This document shows positions 24,014-33,134 of a DNA stretch of 64,000 nucleotides, one piece after another. The notes beneath the pieces are model-generated. The model was not told the origin of the DNA. It ran no database searches and was given only the letters and a program-made list of their open reading frames with translations. The position numbers and the translations under genes are program-made. Origin of the DNA: JBCCGI01 sp039029355 (lineage in GTDB: Bacteria > Planctomycetota > UBA1135 > GCA-002686595); the NCBI GenBank assembly GCA_039029355.1, contig JBCCGI010000001.1, forward strand, positions 186,001 through 250,000. Direction: 5' to 3'. Numbering within the stretch: position 1 is the first letter of the stretch; every line of letters starts with the position of its first letter.

Positions 24014-25407
24014 TCCCAGGGCGCGATCAGCTCGCGCCACTCCTCCGCATCCGCGAGCGACTCGCCCGTCGCCGCGCGCAGCGCCGCGAGCGCCGAGGCG
24101 CGCACGAGCTCGCTCGCGCTGTCGAGCAGCTCGATCAGCGCAGGCACCGCCGCGCCGCCTCCGAGGCGCGCGATGGCGCCGCAGGCGGCGACAACGATGC
24201 TCTCCTCGCTGCGGCGCGCGAGCACGATGCGGCCGATTTCCGCCCCAAGCTCGTCGCGATAGAAGGGATGGGCCGACAGCTCGCGGAGAGCCTTGACCGC
24301 GCCGGCGGGCTCGGCCCTGCGGGCGTCCTCGAGGAGCATGTCCGCATGACGTCCACGCCAGGCGGCCTCGCGGTCGTACCACGACAGCCAGCGATCGGTC
24401 TCCTCGGCGCGACGCAGGCCGCTGACGGCCTGGAGCGCCTTCTGGGCCGCGGAGCGCACGCGCGAGTCGCGGTCTTCGGTCAACGTGACGAGCGCCGGGA
24501 ACGCCTCCGCGTCGGCCAGGGCGCCGAGCGCAAGAGCCGCGTGGCGACGCGCTTCGACGTTGGCCGAGTCGAGGTGCGGGCGCACGAGGCGCTGCACCGA
24601 GCCGTCGCGGACGAGCTCGTCCCACGACGGAATCGACCCCAGCGCGTCGAGGATCAGCGGGTCGAGCGCCAGGCTCTCGCCCGCCAGGCGTGAGAGGATC
24701 GAGACGGTCGCGCCGCTCTCGAGCTCCTTGAGCGCTTCCACGAGCCCCGGCAACAGCAGCGGGTCGAGCTTGGACGCGCGCACCTTGAGCGACGCCATGG
24801 TCGCGCGGTCCCGCGGGTCGAGCACCTGCGCCCAGGCACGGCGCGCGGCAGTCGTCGCGAGCGCGGTCTGCAGGTGCTCGCGGTCGAGCCCGCCGAGCAG
24901 GTCGACGAGCGTGGGCATCGCGTCGGGGCTGTGCGTCTCACCGGTCAGGCGGATCGCGAGGAGCTGCTGAGACAGCGTGGGCTCCTCGGGGAGGGCGGCG
25001 CGGATGCCCGTCAGCACGGCGTGGTCAGGCCAGCCGCGCATGACCTCGAGCAGCACGGCTTCCTCGCCCCGCGTGAGGCGCATCGGCTCGCCCCCTTCGA
25101 CGGGCAGACCGATGCCGGAGAGCACGGCGAAGACGCCCCCGACCGCCGAGACCCCGAGCTCGTCGAGGTCGTGGCGGAGGAGCTGATCGTCGAGCTCGCC
25201 GGTGCGCTGCCTCGCGAACAGCGAGAGGATCCGCTGCGCTCCGCCAGGGGCGGCCGCGGCCGGCGCGGGGTCGGACTGCACCGACCCGAACGCCGCCGGC
25301 GTCGCACCGCCTGCGAGGGCGAGCGCGAGCACGATGGCCCGGGCGGCTTGAGCCGCCCGGCAAGGACCGCGGAGTACCGCGGCGGGGGGGGATCCGAGAG
25401 CGGTCAC
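24010..25407 (-). CDS. Exported HEAT-repeat protein
   Basis: This protein has 465 residues. A long N-terminal region with a hydrophobic run (about 22-42) probably serves as signal peptide. The rest consists of HEAT-like helical repeats, clearest at about 285-345 (ARRHAALALGALADAEAFPAL, RVRSAAQKALQAV) and 400-455. The start is GTG, 4 bp after the stop of a PilX-like gene, so it is the last gene of the pseudopilin operon. HEAT repeats mediate protein contacts, so it may be a scaffold for the pilus-like machine. No catalytic motif is present. Confidence 0.75.
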   Translation of the reverse strand: MTALGSPPAAVLRGPCRAAQAARAIVLALALAGGATPAAFGSVQSDPAPAAAAPGGAQRILSLFARQRTGELDDQLLRHDLDELGVSAVGGVFAVLSGIGLPVEGGEPMRLTRGEEAVLLEVMRGWPDHAVLTGIRAALPEEPTLSQQLLAIRLTGETHSPDAMPTLVDLLGGLDREHLQTALATTAARRAWAQVLDPRDRATMASLKVRASKLDPLLLPGLVEALKELESGATVSILSRLAGESLALDPLILDALGSIPSWDELVRDGSVQRLVRPHLDSANVEARRHAALALGALADAEAFPALVTLTEDRDSRVRSAAQKALQAVSGLRRAEETDRWLSWYDREAAWRGRHADMLLEDARRAEPAGAVKALRELSAHPFYRDELGAEIGRIVLARRSEESIVVAACGAIARLGGGAAVPALIELLDSASELVRASALAALRAATGESLADAEEWRELIAPWD

Positions 25408-25411
25408 AGCT

Positions 25412-26872
25412 TCACTCTTCTCCGGCGACTCTCCAGAAGACGACTTCGTAGCCCTCCACTCCCGCGCTGGCCGTGGGAAGGCCAGGCAGGACCAAGTCTC
25501 CGGTCGAGATCCGGTTGTCGAACTCGACCGTCAGCTTCGAGTGATCGACGGAGCCGTCGGCGTGCACGTAGTCGCGCTCGATCGCGACGTGGTTGCCGGC
25601 GGTCATGTTGCCGATGATCTCGATCTTCTTCGAGCCGCTCGCGCTCAGGTTGTTGTCGATGAAGTCGTTCTCGGCGTAGAGGAACGTCTCCATCATGTCG
25701 AGCGTGCCGTAGCGCGGGTCGCCCAGGTAGATGTTGCCGCTGTCGTCGACCTTGTCGTCCTTGACCGCGATGAACGCCACGCCGTCGGCGTAGTCGTCCA
25801 CGATGTAGACGTCGTCGCAGAAGTACACGTTGCCGCGCACGACGAACGTCACCTTGACCTTCTCGCCGCCGTCGCTGAAGAAGCGCAGGCGGCCGAAGGG
25901 CTTGTTGTGGACCCAGAGGTTGCCGTCGACGTAGTACACCTTGTCGGTGCCGCTCTCGCCGGGGTAACCGGACACGCCCGAGAGCGTGATCGTGTGGCCC
26001 TGCTTGCCGGTCTCGGGCGCGGTGAAGTCCTTCACCGGCATGTAGGGGTCTTCGAGAAAGTAGTCGTCCTTCGCCGTGTCGACGGTCTCGTCGGTACGGT
26101 CGTCGGGGTTGAGCCGGAAGATGTGCGCCGGGTTCGCTTCCGGCAGCTCGTAGGCGCTGCCGCCGAGCGCGTTGCTCTGCCAGCTCGAGTCCGACGCGAA
26201 CATCGCCGCCACGTTGTAGTCGTGGTTGTTCTCGTAATCCATCCCCACGATGTCGGGGACGGGGTGGGCGATGCCTTCCAACCCCAGCGAGCCGGCGATG
26301 CCGCCGACCGCGTGGACCTCGCCGGTGATGCCGGCGTCGCCGGTCACCGAGATGTCGCCGCCGGAGTAGATGTTGCCGACGATCTCATCCGCCTGGGAGC
26401 CCTCGCCGCCGAGCACGAGCTCGTACGCGGGGTCGCCCGAGGTGTTGCCCGCGAAGATCGCGTGGTCGAACACGCTGCCGCCGACGGGCGCGACGACCGC
26501 CTCGACCACCCGCTGGTGCAGGCCGGATCGACCGGTCGAGCGAATCGTGAACGTGCCGTCGACGTTGTCGTCGATCGAGCACCACAGGTCGCCGTTCTTG
26601 AGCTCTAGCGGCGCGCCATCCGACCAGAGGTCGGTCGGGACCGCACCCGCCTCGCCGCCGGCGGCGGCGATCTCAAGGATGCCTTCGCTGACGCCCGCGT
26701 CCGCCAGGTAGAGCGCCTGACTGGCGTGCATCGCCGAAGAGACCTCCGTCTTGTGCGCCACCCCGATCACCATGATCGAGGCGAGCACCGCGGAGAGCGT
26801 CAGGGCGACGAAGAGCGACGTTGCGAGCGCGCTACCTCGTCGGCTCTCGGAGCCTCGTACTCGGGTCCTCAT
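25412..26872 (-). CDS. PilX/GspK-like minor pilin with large beta-helix-like body (copy 2)
   Basis: This protein has 486 residues. The N-terminus is pilin-like: basic residues, then G-SALAT and a hydrophobic helix, followed by AGVSEGILEI as in PilX proteins. Position 5 after the cleavage Gly is Thr rather than Glu, as in tip-type GspK/PilX subunits. The large C-terminal body has bactofilin-like repeats (GNIYSGGDISVTGDAGITGEV, GNVYF, GNIYLGD). It is a close paralogue of the gene directly upstream, with long shared blocks such as ALGGSAYELPE, TAKDDYFLEDPY and MDYE.NHDY. A good Shine-Dalgarno (AAAGGAG) lies 8 bases before the ATG. Confidence 0.8.
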   Translation of the reverse strand: MRTRVRGSESRRGSALATSLFVALTLSAVLASIMVIGVAHKTEVSSAMHASQALYLADAGVSEGILEIAAAGGEAGAVPTDLWSDGAPLELKNGDLWCSIDDNVDGTFTIRSTGRSGLHQRVVEAVVAPVGGSVFDHAIFAGNTSGDPAYELVLGGEGSQADEIVGNIYSGGDISVTGDAGITGEVHAVGGIAGSLGLEGIAHPVPDIVGMDYENNHDYNVAAMFASDSSWQSNALGGSAYELPEANPAHIFRLNPDDRTDETVDTAKDDYFLEDPYMPVKDFTAPETGKQGHTITLSGVSGYPGESGTDKVYYVDGNLWVHNKPFGRLRFFSDGGEKVKVTFVVRGNVYFCDDVYIVDDYADGVAFIAVKDDKVDDSGNIYLGDPRYGTLDMMETFLYAENDFIDNNLSASGSKKIEIIGNMTAGNHVAIERDYVHADGSVDHSKLTVEFDNRISTGDLVLPGLPTASAGVEGYEVVFWRVAGEE

Positions 26873-26910
26873 GCAGCTCTCTCCTTTCGTCCCTTGGTGC
26901 GTCTCATCGC

Positions 26911-28362
26911 TCAGTCCCTCCCAGCTTCGCGCCAGAACACGACGGCGAAGCCCTCGACCCCTACCGAGGGCTGTGGGAGGCCGGGAAGCTCGAGCGTGCC
27001 GCTCGAGATTCGGTCATCGAACTCGATCGTCAGCTTGGAGTGCTGCGTCGAGCCATCCCAAGCGATGTAGTCCCGGTCGATCGAAACGTGGTTCCCCGCC
27101 GACATGTTGCCGAGGATCCGCACGTCCGATGAACCGTCTTCGCTCAGGTTGTTGTCGAAGAAGTCGTTCTCGGCGTAGAGGTACGCCTGCATCTCGTTCA
27201 GCGTTCCGAAGACCGGATCGCCGAGGTAGATGTTCCCGCTGTCCTCGTAGGCCTCGTCCTTGATCGCGATAAAGGCAAGCCCGTCCGCGGTCTTGTCGCC
27301 CAGCAGCAGGTTGTCGGAGAAGTACACGTTGCCCTTCACGACGAACGTGACCTTGGCTTTCTGGTTCGCGTCGGTCTTGAACTTCGCTGCCAGGAACATG
27401 TAGTTGTGCAGCCAGAGGTTCCCGTCGATGAAGTAGACCTTGTCGCTGCCGTCGGGGCCCGGCGTCGACGTGAAGCCCGACAGCGAGATGCCGTGCCCGA
27501 TGTCGCCCGCGGGGTTGGCGAAGGCTTCCACCAACTCGTACGGATCCTCGAGGAAGTAATCGTCCTTCGCGGTCGTCGCGATGTCGTCGGCGCGGTCGTC
27601 CGGGTTCTTCCGGAAGATGTGCGCGGGGCTCGACTCGGGAAGCTCGTAGGCCGAGCCGCCCAGCGCGTTCGACTGCCACGTCCCGTCGGCCGCGAAGAGC
27701 GCCGCGACGTCGTAGTCGTGGTTGCTCTCGTAGTCCATCGCGTCGATGTCCGGCTCGGGGTGATGTGCGCCGGTCTTGCCGGTGTAGCCCGAGATGCCGC
27801 CCGACGCGTACACGTCGCCACTGATGCTCGCGTCGCCCGCGACCATGATGTCGCCGCCCGAGTACACGCTGCCGATGATCTCGTCGGCCTGCCCGCCCTC
27901 GCCGCCGAGGTTCAGGTCGTAGGTCGCGTCGGCGGAGCTGTTTCCCGCGAAGATCGCGTGGTCGAACACATTGCCGCCGATCGGTGCGACCGTGGCCTCG
28001 ATCGAGCGCTCTACGCGCGCGGCGCGACCGGTCGACCTGACGGTGTAGGTGCCGTCGGCGTTCGGCGTGATGTCGCACCAGAAGTCCCCGTCCTTGACGG
28101 AGACCGGTGCTTCGGGGGACCCGATGTCGGTCGGGACGACGCCGCCCTGATTCGAGGAGATCTGCAGGACGCTCTCGCTCACCCCCGCGTCGGCGAGGTA
28201 GAGCGCTTGGCTGGCGTTGAGCGATCCCGAGACCTCGCCTTTGTGCGAGACGCCCACCACCATGACGGCGGCGAGCACGGCGGCTAGCATCAGGGCGACG
28301 AAGAGCGCGGTGGCTAGCGCGCTCCCCGTTTGGCCGCCCCGGGCCGTGGTTCTGATCCTCAT
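26911..28362 (-). CDS. PilX/GspK-like minor pilin with large beta-helix-like body (copy 1)
   Basis: This protein of 483 residues is the tandem twin of the next gene in the operon. It has the same N-terminal pilin helix (TGSALATALFVAL, then ASQALYLADAGVSESVLQI) and the same extended body with GSVYSGGDIMVAGDASISGDV and GNIYLGD. I chose the ATG at 28362 because it places the cleavage-site Gly 13-14 residues from the start; the longer in-frame start at 28491 overlaps the upstream gene. Such subunits sit at the tip of type IV or type II secretion pseudopili. Their size here is roughly two to three times that of usual PilX proteins. Confidence 0.8.
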   Translation of the reverse strand: MRIRTTARGGQTGSALATALFVALMLAAVLAAVMVVGVSHKGEVSGSLNASQALYLADAGVSESVLQISSNQGGVVPTDIGSPEAPVSVKDGDFWCDITPNADGTYTVRSTGRAARVERSIEATVAPIGGNVFDHAIFAGNSSADATYDLNLGGEGGQADEIIGSVYSGGDIMVAGDASISGDVYASGGISGYTGKTGAHHPEPDIDAMDYESNHDYDVAALFAADGTWQSNALGGSAYELPESSPAHIFRKNPDDRADDIATTAKDDYFLEDPYELVEAFANPAGDIGHGISLSGFTSTPGPDGSDKVYFIDGNLWLHNYMFLAAKFKTDANQKAKVTFVVKGNVYFSDNLLLGDKTADGLAFIAIKDEAYEDSGNIYLGDPVFGTLNEMQAYLYAENDFFDNNLSEDGSSDVRILGNMSAGNHVSIDRDYIAWDGSTQHSKLTIEFDDRISSGTLELPGLPQPSVGVEGFAVVFWREAGRD

Positions 28363-28376
28363 CTTCTCTTTCCGGA

Positions 28377-29033
28377 TTAGTTTTTGAGGACGACCGCGTC
28401 CTCGAAGGTGCGAGCGATCAAGTCTCCGGAGGGTGAGATGCCGGCCACGGTAAGCCGAACGGTGATGGTCTCCCCCTCCTGGTCGAAGCACAGTCCGCCT
28501 TCGTCGGCGATCCCGTTGCCGTTGTCGTCGACGCCGTTGTCGAGCTCGCCGGCGAGCAGCTCGCTGACGCGCGTCGCGAGCACGACGCGCATCTCGTCGA
28601 TCGCGCCGGGGTTGGTCAGCAGCACCACGACGTGGTCGTCGACGATGCCGTTGCCGTTGTCGTCGATCCCGTTGTCGATCTCGCCGGGGGCGAGCTCGAG
28701 CTCGATCCGGCGGTCGGGTCCGAAGACGATCGCGTTGTCCTGCCAGCCCAGCGCCTGCCGGAAGTCCGCGACCGGACTCCAGAACTTGGGCGCGCCGGCG
28801 GGGGTCGTCAGGTCGGTGATCGTGGTCGAGCCCGCGGTGCGGAGCTCTTCGACGATCCGGTGCAGCGAGCGACCCGCCTTGGTCTCGACCTCGCTGTTCG
28901 CGGTCGAGGTGCGGAAGAGCTCCATGCCGCGGTGAATCGCGAGGCCGAGGCCTCCGAGGGTGATCGCAAGGATCACGCCCGAGATCATGACCTCGATCAG
29001 CGTGAAGCCTGCGCGCTTCGATCTTCCTCCCAT
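28377..29033 (-). CDS. PilW-like pseudopilin with two calcium-loop motifs
   Basis: This protein has 218 residues. The prepilin cleavage and methylation motif is AG|FTLIEVM with the conserved Glu5. It is followed by a hydrophobic helix and a beta-rich globular domain. Two copies of an Asp/Asn/Gly loop occur, DNGIDDNGNGIVDD and DNGVDDNGNGIADE, about 50 residues apart, of the kind that binds calcium in thrombospondin type 3 or EF-hand loops. The start is ATG at 29033, and its Shine-Dalgarno GGAGG lies inside the last codons of the upstream gene, so translation is coupled. Confidence 0.85.
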   Translation of the reverse strand: MGGRSKRAGFTLIEVMISGVILAITLGGLGLAIHRGMELFRTSTANSEVETKAGRSLHRIVEELRTAGSTTITDLTTPAGAPKFWSPVADFRQALGWQDNAIVFGPDRRIELELAPGEIDNGIDDNGNGIVDDHVVVLLTNPGAIDEMRVVLATRVSELLAGELDNGVDDNGNGIADEGGLCFDQEGETITVRLTVAGISPSGDLIARTFEDAVVLKN

Positions 29034-29037
29034 ACGG

Positions 29038-29610
29038 TTACCTCCGTAGCAGGGTCTGCATCTCGAGCGAGCGGTTCCCCGACGCGCCCCGCCACTCGAT
29101 GCGGATCCGCACCGGTAGGAGCTGGTAGTCGTCGGCGTGATCGTTGGCATCGATCGCGCCGTCGACGTTCAGGTCCTTGGGCAGGTCAAAATCGTCGCTC
29201 ACGAGATCCTCGCGCAGCGAACCCGGCGCTCCGGCCGGAGTGGGAAAGAGGATCTGGCCGGGCATCCCGTCCGCGTCGTCGGCCCGGGCGTCGAGCCCGT
29301 CGACTGGGAAGCTCGGGCCAGCGGCAATGCCGGCCGGATCGTCGCCGGCGTCCTCGTTGTACGCGGCGAAGATCTGTTCGAACGGGATGTCCTGCATCTG
29401 CTCGATCATCCCGCGCGCCGCGAAGTGTGCGACGGCGGTTTCGCGGTTGGACTCCTCCAGCTTGACGAAGGACCCAACCGCTCCCATCGTCGCCCCCACG
29501 GCGATGACGAGAACGACGATGCCGAGCATGAGCTCAATAAGCGTCATGCCGGCGCGCTGCGCAGACGCAACGCGCCGCGCGAGCACGGCGTGCTTTCGAA
29601 ACGGACCCAT
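29038..29610 (-). CDS. PilV-like pseudopilin with dockerin-like loop
   Basis: This protein has 190 residues. The motif AG|MTLIELML with Glu5 marks it as a type IV pilin-like protein to be cut by a prepilin peptidase (none is encoded in the window). The C-terminal part contains DLNVDGAIDANDHADDY, which looks like a dockerin or EF-hand calcium loop. It is the first gene of the minus-strand operon that continues through PilW-like, two PilX-like and the HEAT-repeat genes. I chose the ATG at 29610 because it leaves a short basic leader; an in-frame start at 29718 adds a Pro/Ser-rich shadow. Confidence 0.82.
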   Translation of the reverse strand: MGPFRKHAVLARRVASAQRAGMTLIELMLGIVVLVIAVGATMGAVGSFVKLEESNRETAVAHFAARGMIEQMQDIPFEQIFAAYNEDAGDDPAGIAAGPSFPVDGLDARADDADGMPGQILFPTPAGAPGSLREDLVSDDFDLPKDLNVDGAIDANDHADDYQLLPVRIRIEWRGASGNRSLEMQTLLRR

Positions 29611-29788
29611 AGTGCGAGATCGGGACGACGACGGGAAAACTGGCCTTGGTCCGCATCGGGCGTTCCCACTCGCTGACTTGAACGGATCTTCGGATTCCGG
29701 CGGCGGGAAACGACTCAAGCCGCGCGCGAGGCTCGCCGATAGATCAACACCTTTGCTCCCATCGGCTCCCGCATCGGCCCAACCTCAC

Positions 29789-30256
29789 ATGTCCACCCCC
29801 GCGCGACCGCGTCGCAGGAAAATCGTTCCCGGCTCGTTCCAGCTTCGACTGGTGAGCCAGTTCGTCGGCTTGGCCGCCTTGGCCATGTCACTCCAGTTTC
29901 TCTTGGTGGGCTATTTCTTGTTCCAAGAGGTGTCGGGGCTCGACGGCGAGGGTGGAGAGCTGTTCGGCGAGCTCCCGGGCCTGCTGTTGATCGTGTTCGG
30001 GCTGTCGCTGACGGTGCTCCTGCCGCTCCTCTTCGCGTTCGGGCTCTACATGACGTTCCACATCGCCGGTCCGATCTATCGGATGCAGGTGTTCCTGAGC
30101 GATGTCGTCCGCGGCGAGGCGAAGGAGCCCTGCAAGATCCGCGACTCGGATCAGCTGCAGGAGCTCTGCCAGCTCGTCAACGAAGCCACCGCGCCGCTGC
30201 TCCGCAAGGACGGCGACGACGGCGACGGCACGACGCAGCTGCGCCGCGTCAGCTGA
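29789..30256 (+). CDS. Two-TM protein with HAMP-like linker
   Basis: This protein has 155 residues. Two transmembrane helices lie at about 23-47 and 65-92. The second is followed by a HAMP-like cytoplasmic segment (GPIYRMQVFLSDVVRGE...) and a short acidic end. There is no kinase or methyl-accepting domain, so it may be a membrane-bound signalling stub or a pilus-machine accessory. It is divergent from the pseudopilin operon (178 bp between starts), which suggests a shared control region. The enclosing frame is open further upstream, but the ATG at 29789 is the first that precedes the basic leader and first helix. Confidence 0.7.
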   Translation: MSTPARPRRRKIVPGSFQLRLVSQFVGLAALAMSLQFLLVGYFLFQEVSGLDGEGGELFGELPGLLLIVFGLSLTVLLPLLFAFGLYMTFHIAGPIYRMQVFLSDVVRGEAKEPCKIRDSDQLQELCQLVNEATAPLLRKDGDDGDGTTQLRRVS

Positions 30257-30274
30257 CGCAACCGAGCCGCGCGG

Positions 30275-31660
30275 CTAGGGAGTAACGACCCAGCTGTGGG
30301 TCGCCCCGCCGTCGGTCTCCGCGAGCAGCAGCGTTCCGGTAGACCGATTCCAGGTCCAAGCGGCGCGCAGGCCGTCGCGCAGGACGGACGCCGGAGCTTG
30401 GCTGTAGCCGTCGAGCAGAACCTCGTCCGCCAGCCCGTCGGAGGTGCTGAGCACCACGGTCAACGGCGCCGCCGGATCAAGCCCGAGCGAAGCGGTCCGC
30501 ACCTCTATCCGCTCTAGGTTCGCGGTCGCCGAGAGCGTGAGCTGGTTGAGCGCCGGGTCCCCCGCCCAGGTGAAGGGCGTGAACGCCAGCGGCGCATCCT
30601 GACGCACGAAGAAGTGGAAGTACGCGCCGTCGTGATCGGCCAGGGTCTCGCCGGAGAGCGGGAGCTGCAGCGAGTACTGCTCGAACCAGTCGCAGGTCTG
30701 GGCCTCGTTCAGCGTGTTCCATGAGTGCCCGAAGCCCGTCTTCACCAAGAGCAGCGAAGTCCCGCCGCGGAACTGCAGGTGGCTGTGCAGGATCTTGGTC
30801 TGGTCGATCAGGTACTTGTTCGGGTCGAACGAGGTATAGATCGACCGCACCGGCACGTGCGTCAGGTTCCGCGCGAGGTCCGAGTCGAGGTCGACGGCCG
30901 ACGCCTCGTCGAAGTTGAGCACCGAGGCGCGCTGGTACTCGAACAGCTGCGCGGCCGGAGGCCCTCCGAACCAGAACTCGAACACCCAGTGAACGGCCGG
31001 CTGGTTCGCGTAGCTGTCCAGCAGCGCCACGCCGCCGGTGTGGTTCGCGACGGCGGCGAACATCGCGTGGGCGGGGTCGAGGTGGCGGGCGGCGTAGTTC
31101 AACGCGTTGCCGCCGCCCATCGAGAAGCCGGCGCCGTAGATCCGCGCGGGGTCGACGCCGGTGGGCCACAGGCTCGACACCAGGTCGAGCACGAGCTCGG
31201 TGTGGATCTGGCTCTGCTGGCACGAGAAGCTCACCTGGCTGGCGCCGAGCGGCGCGACCAGGAACCAGCCGCGCTGCTCGCACTCCTCCTCGAAGGTCGT
31301 GTTGACGTCGATGTCGTCCTGGCTGACGCCGTACGCGTGGAACGCCACGAGCAGCGGCGCCGGAAAGGCGGAGGCCGGCGGCACCTTCAGCAGGAAGGTC
31401 TCGTCGAAGCCGGTGCCGGCGGGGTCCGACAGGAAGATCTTCCAGGTCGACGGCGGCTGACCCTTCCCGATCAGGAGCTCGTCACCGTCGAGGACGGGAA
31501 CCACGGTCACGCCGGGGGGGACCAGCGTCAGGTTCGGGTCTTGGCTGAGCGCCACCAGCGGCGAGAACGGACCATCGGTGGTCTGGACCGCGGCGGCGGC
31601 GGGCGCGCCACATAGGCCGGCGGCCAGCAACCCGGCGAGGAGCCGGTCGAGGGGGATCAT
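30275..31660 (-). CDS. Secreted alpha/beta-hydrolase (esterase or depolymerase-like)
   Basis: This protein has 461 residues. A signal peptide (about 1-24, ending AAAA) is followed by a hydrolase domain with the nucleophile elbow GFSMGG (Ser180). The family resembles PHB-depolymerase-like or feruloyl-esterase-like exported esterases, and a late His lies in GFGHSWN. The last 120 residues form a separate beta-domain (LTLSATANLERIEVR...). It is a stand-alone gene whose 3' end lies near a perfect palindrome AGCCGCGCGGCT (30265-30276) between convergent genes. The substrate is unknown. Confidence 0.8.
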   Translation of the reverse strand: MIPLDRLLAGLLAAGLCGAPAAAAVQTTDGPFSPLVALSQDPNLTLVPPGVTVVPVLDGDELLIGKGQPPSTWKIFLSDPAGTGFDETFLLKVPPASAFPAPLLVAFHAYGVSQDDIDVNTTFEEECEQRGWFLVAPLGASQVSFSCQQSQIHTELVLDLVSSLWPTGVDPARIYGAGFSMGGGNALNYAARHLDPAHAMFAAVANHTGGVALLDSYANQPAVHWVFEFWFGGPPAAQLFEYQRASVLNFDEASAVDLDSDLARNLTHVPVRSIYTSFDPNKYLIDQTKILHSHLQFRGGTSLLLVKTGFGHSWNTLNEAQTCDWFEQYSLQLPLSGETLADHDGAYFHFFVRQDAPLAFTPFTWAGDPALNQLTLSATANLERIEVRTASLGLDPAAPLTVVLSTSDGLADEVLLDGYSQAPASVLRDGLRAAWTWNRSTGTLLLAETDGGATHSWVVTP

Positions 31661-31753
31661 CAGCAGGCGGGTAAGTCGTTCCTAGGAGGACGGGGGGTAA
31701 CCATTCAAGTGTACCGCGTATCCCGGCGTCCGGGGGTTACCCTGACGCGCGCA

Positions 31754-33133
31754 ATGACCCGCCTTCGGCCCTCGCTTTACCGGACCGCGACCTGCGCGTT
31801 GGTCGTGCTCGCCGCGGCCTCCTGTGGTTCGAAGCCGCCGCCTCCGCCCAGCGTGCTGCTGGTCACGATCGACACGTTGCGCGCGGACCATACGTCGCTC
31901 TACGGCTACGACGTCGAGACCACGCCGGAGCTCGAGCGCTGGGCCGCGGGAGGACGCGTCTACGAGCACGCCTGGGCGGCCTCGTCATGGACCGCGCCGT
32001 CGATGGCGATGCTCCTCACCGGCCGCGCGCGGACCGACAACTCGGGCACGATCCGGCCGTCGGAGCTGTCGCTGGCCGAGATCCTGCAGGGCTACGGCTA
32101 CGCCACCGGCGCCGTGATCGCCAACCCGCTGCTGAACGAGAGCCAAGGCTACGCGCGCGGCTTCGACAACTTCGAGATCCGCGGCGCGGGCGAGCAGGAG
32201 TGGAACGCCGAGCGCGTGCTCGGGCGCGGCCAGGAGCTGCTCGAGAGCTACGGCGAGCGGCGCCCGTACTTCCTCTACCTGCACCTCTTCGACCCGCACT
32301 ATCCGTACTTCCCCGACGAAGAGGGCGAGCCGCTGCCGATCCGCAACGACTCGAAGCGCCGCACCGCCTTCCGCAACGCGCTGCCGGAGGACAAGCGCGA
32401 CCTCTTCGGCGAGGAGGAGTACCGCGGCATCGAGACGTTGATCTCGCTCTATGACGGCGAGATCCGCCGCACGGACCGCGCCCTGGGGCGCCTCTTCGCC
32501 TGGATGGAGGAGCGCGGGCTCGGCGAGCGCACCTTGGTGATCGTCACCTCCGACCACGGCGAGGGTCTGTGGCAGCGAGCTCCGGCCGTCGGCGAGGAGC
32601 TGAAGAACAAGGTCTTCTTCCCGCACCTGTACTACTCGCACGGCGTCCAGCTCTACAGCGAGCAGGTCGGCGTGCCGCTCGTGATGCGCGGGCCCGGAAT
32701 GCGGCAGGGCGACACGCGCAGCGAGGACGTATCGCTCCTCGACGTCGTGCCCACGGTGCTCGAGATCGTCGGCATCGACAATCCCGGCGACCTCTCCGGC
32801 CTATCGCTGGCGGCCGACTACTTCCCCGAGACGGGCCGCGAGATCTACTCGGTCTGCTCGCGCGTCTCGACGGTGACCGTCGACGGACGCTGGCGCCTGC
32901 ACGTGCCGCGCGAGCACCGCGTCGACCGTTACGGAGCGCGACCCGAGCTGTACGACCTCTCGTTCGACCCCAAGGAGCTCTCGCCGCTCGACGACACGAT
33001 CCGCACCAAGCAGCTGGTGCGGCTGGTGGCGGCCTGGCGGGCGCGCAACACGGGCGTCCCCGAGGGCGAGATCGACCAGGAGCAGCTCGAGCTGCTCGAG
33101 TCGCTCGGCTACACCGGCGAAGCGGACCGCTAG
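31754..33133 (+). CDS. Sulfatase-fold lipoprotein, Thr-type active site, coupled to Wzy-like gene
   Basis: This protein has 459 residues. The lipobox is AASC. The metal sites are TIDTLRADH near the start and TSDHGEG with a later His. The sulfatase signature region reads TAPSMAMLLTG, so Thr replaces the formylglycine Cys and Met replaces the Arg. That fits phosphoethanolamine- or phosphoglycerol-transferase-like enzymes, or phosphatases, better than sulfatases. The stop codon is one base from the GTG start of a Wzy/O-antigen-ligase-like gene, so it probably acts in the same surface-polysaccharide pathway. I chose the ATG at 31754 to give a normal lipoprotein signal. Confidence 0.82.
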   Translation: MTRLRPSLYRTATCALVVLAAASCGSKPPPPPSVLLVTIDTLRADHTSLYGYDVETTPELERWAAGGRVYEHAWAASSWTAPSMAMLLTGRARTDNSGTIRPSELSLAEILQGYGYATGAVIANPLLNESQGYARGFDNFEIRGAGEQEWNAERVLGRGQELLESYGERRPYFLYLHLFDPHYPYFPDEEGEPLPIRNDSKRRTAFRNALPEDKRDLFGEEEYRGIETLISLYDGEIRRTDRALGRLFAWMEERGLGERTLVIVTSDHGEGLWQRAPAVGEELKNKVFFPHLYYSHGVQLYSEQVGVPLVMRGPGMRQGDTRSEDVSLLDVVPTVLEIVGIDNPGDLSGLSLAADYFPETGREIYSVCSRVSTVTVDGRWRLHVPREHRVDRYGARPELYDLSFDPKELSPLDDTIRTKQLVRLVAAWRARNTGVPEGEIDQEQLELLESLGYTGEADR

Positions 33134-33134
33134 C

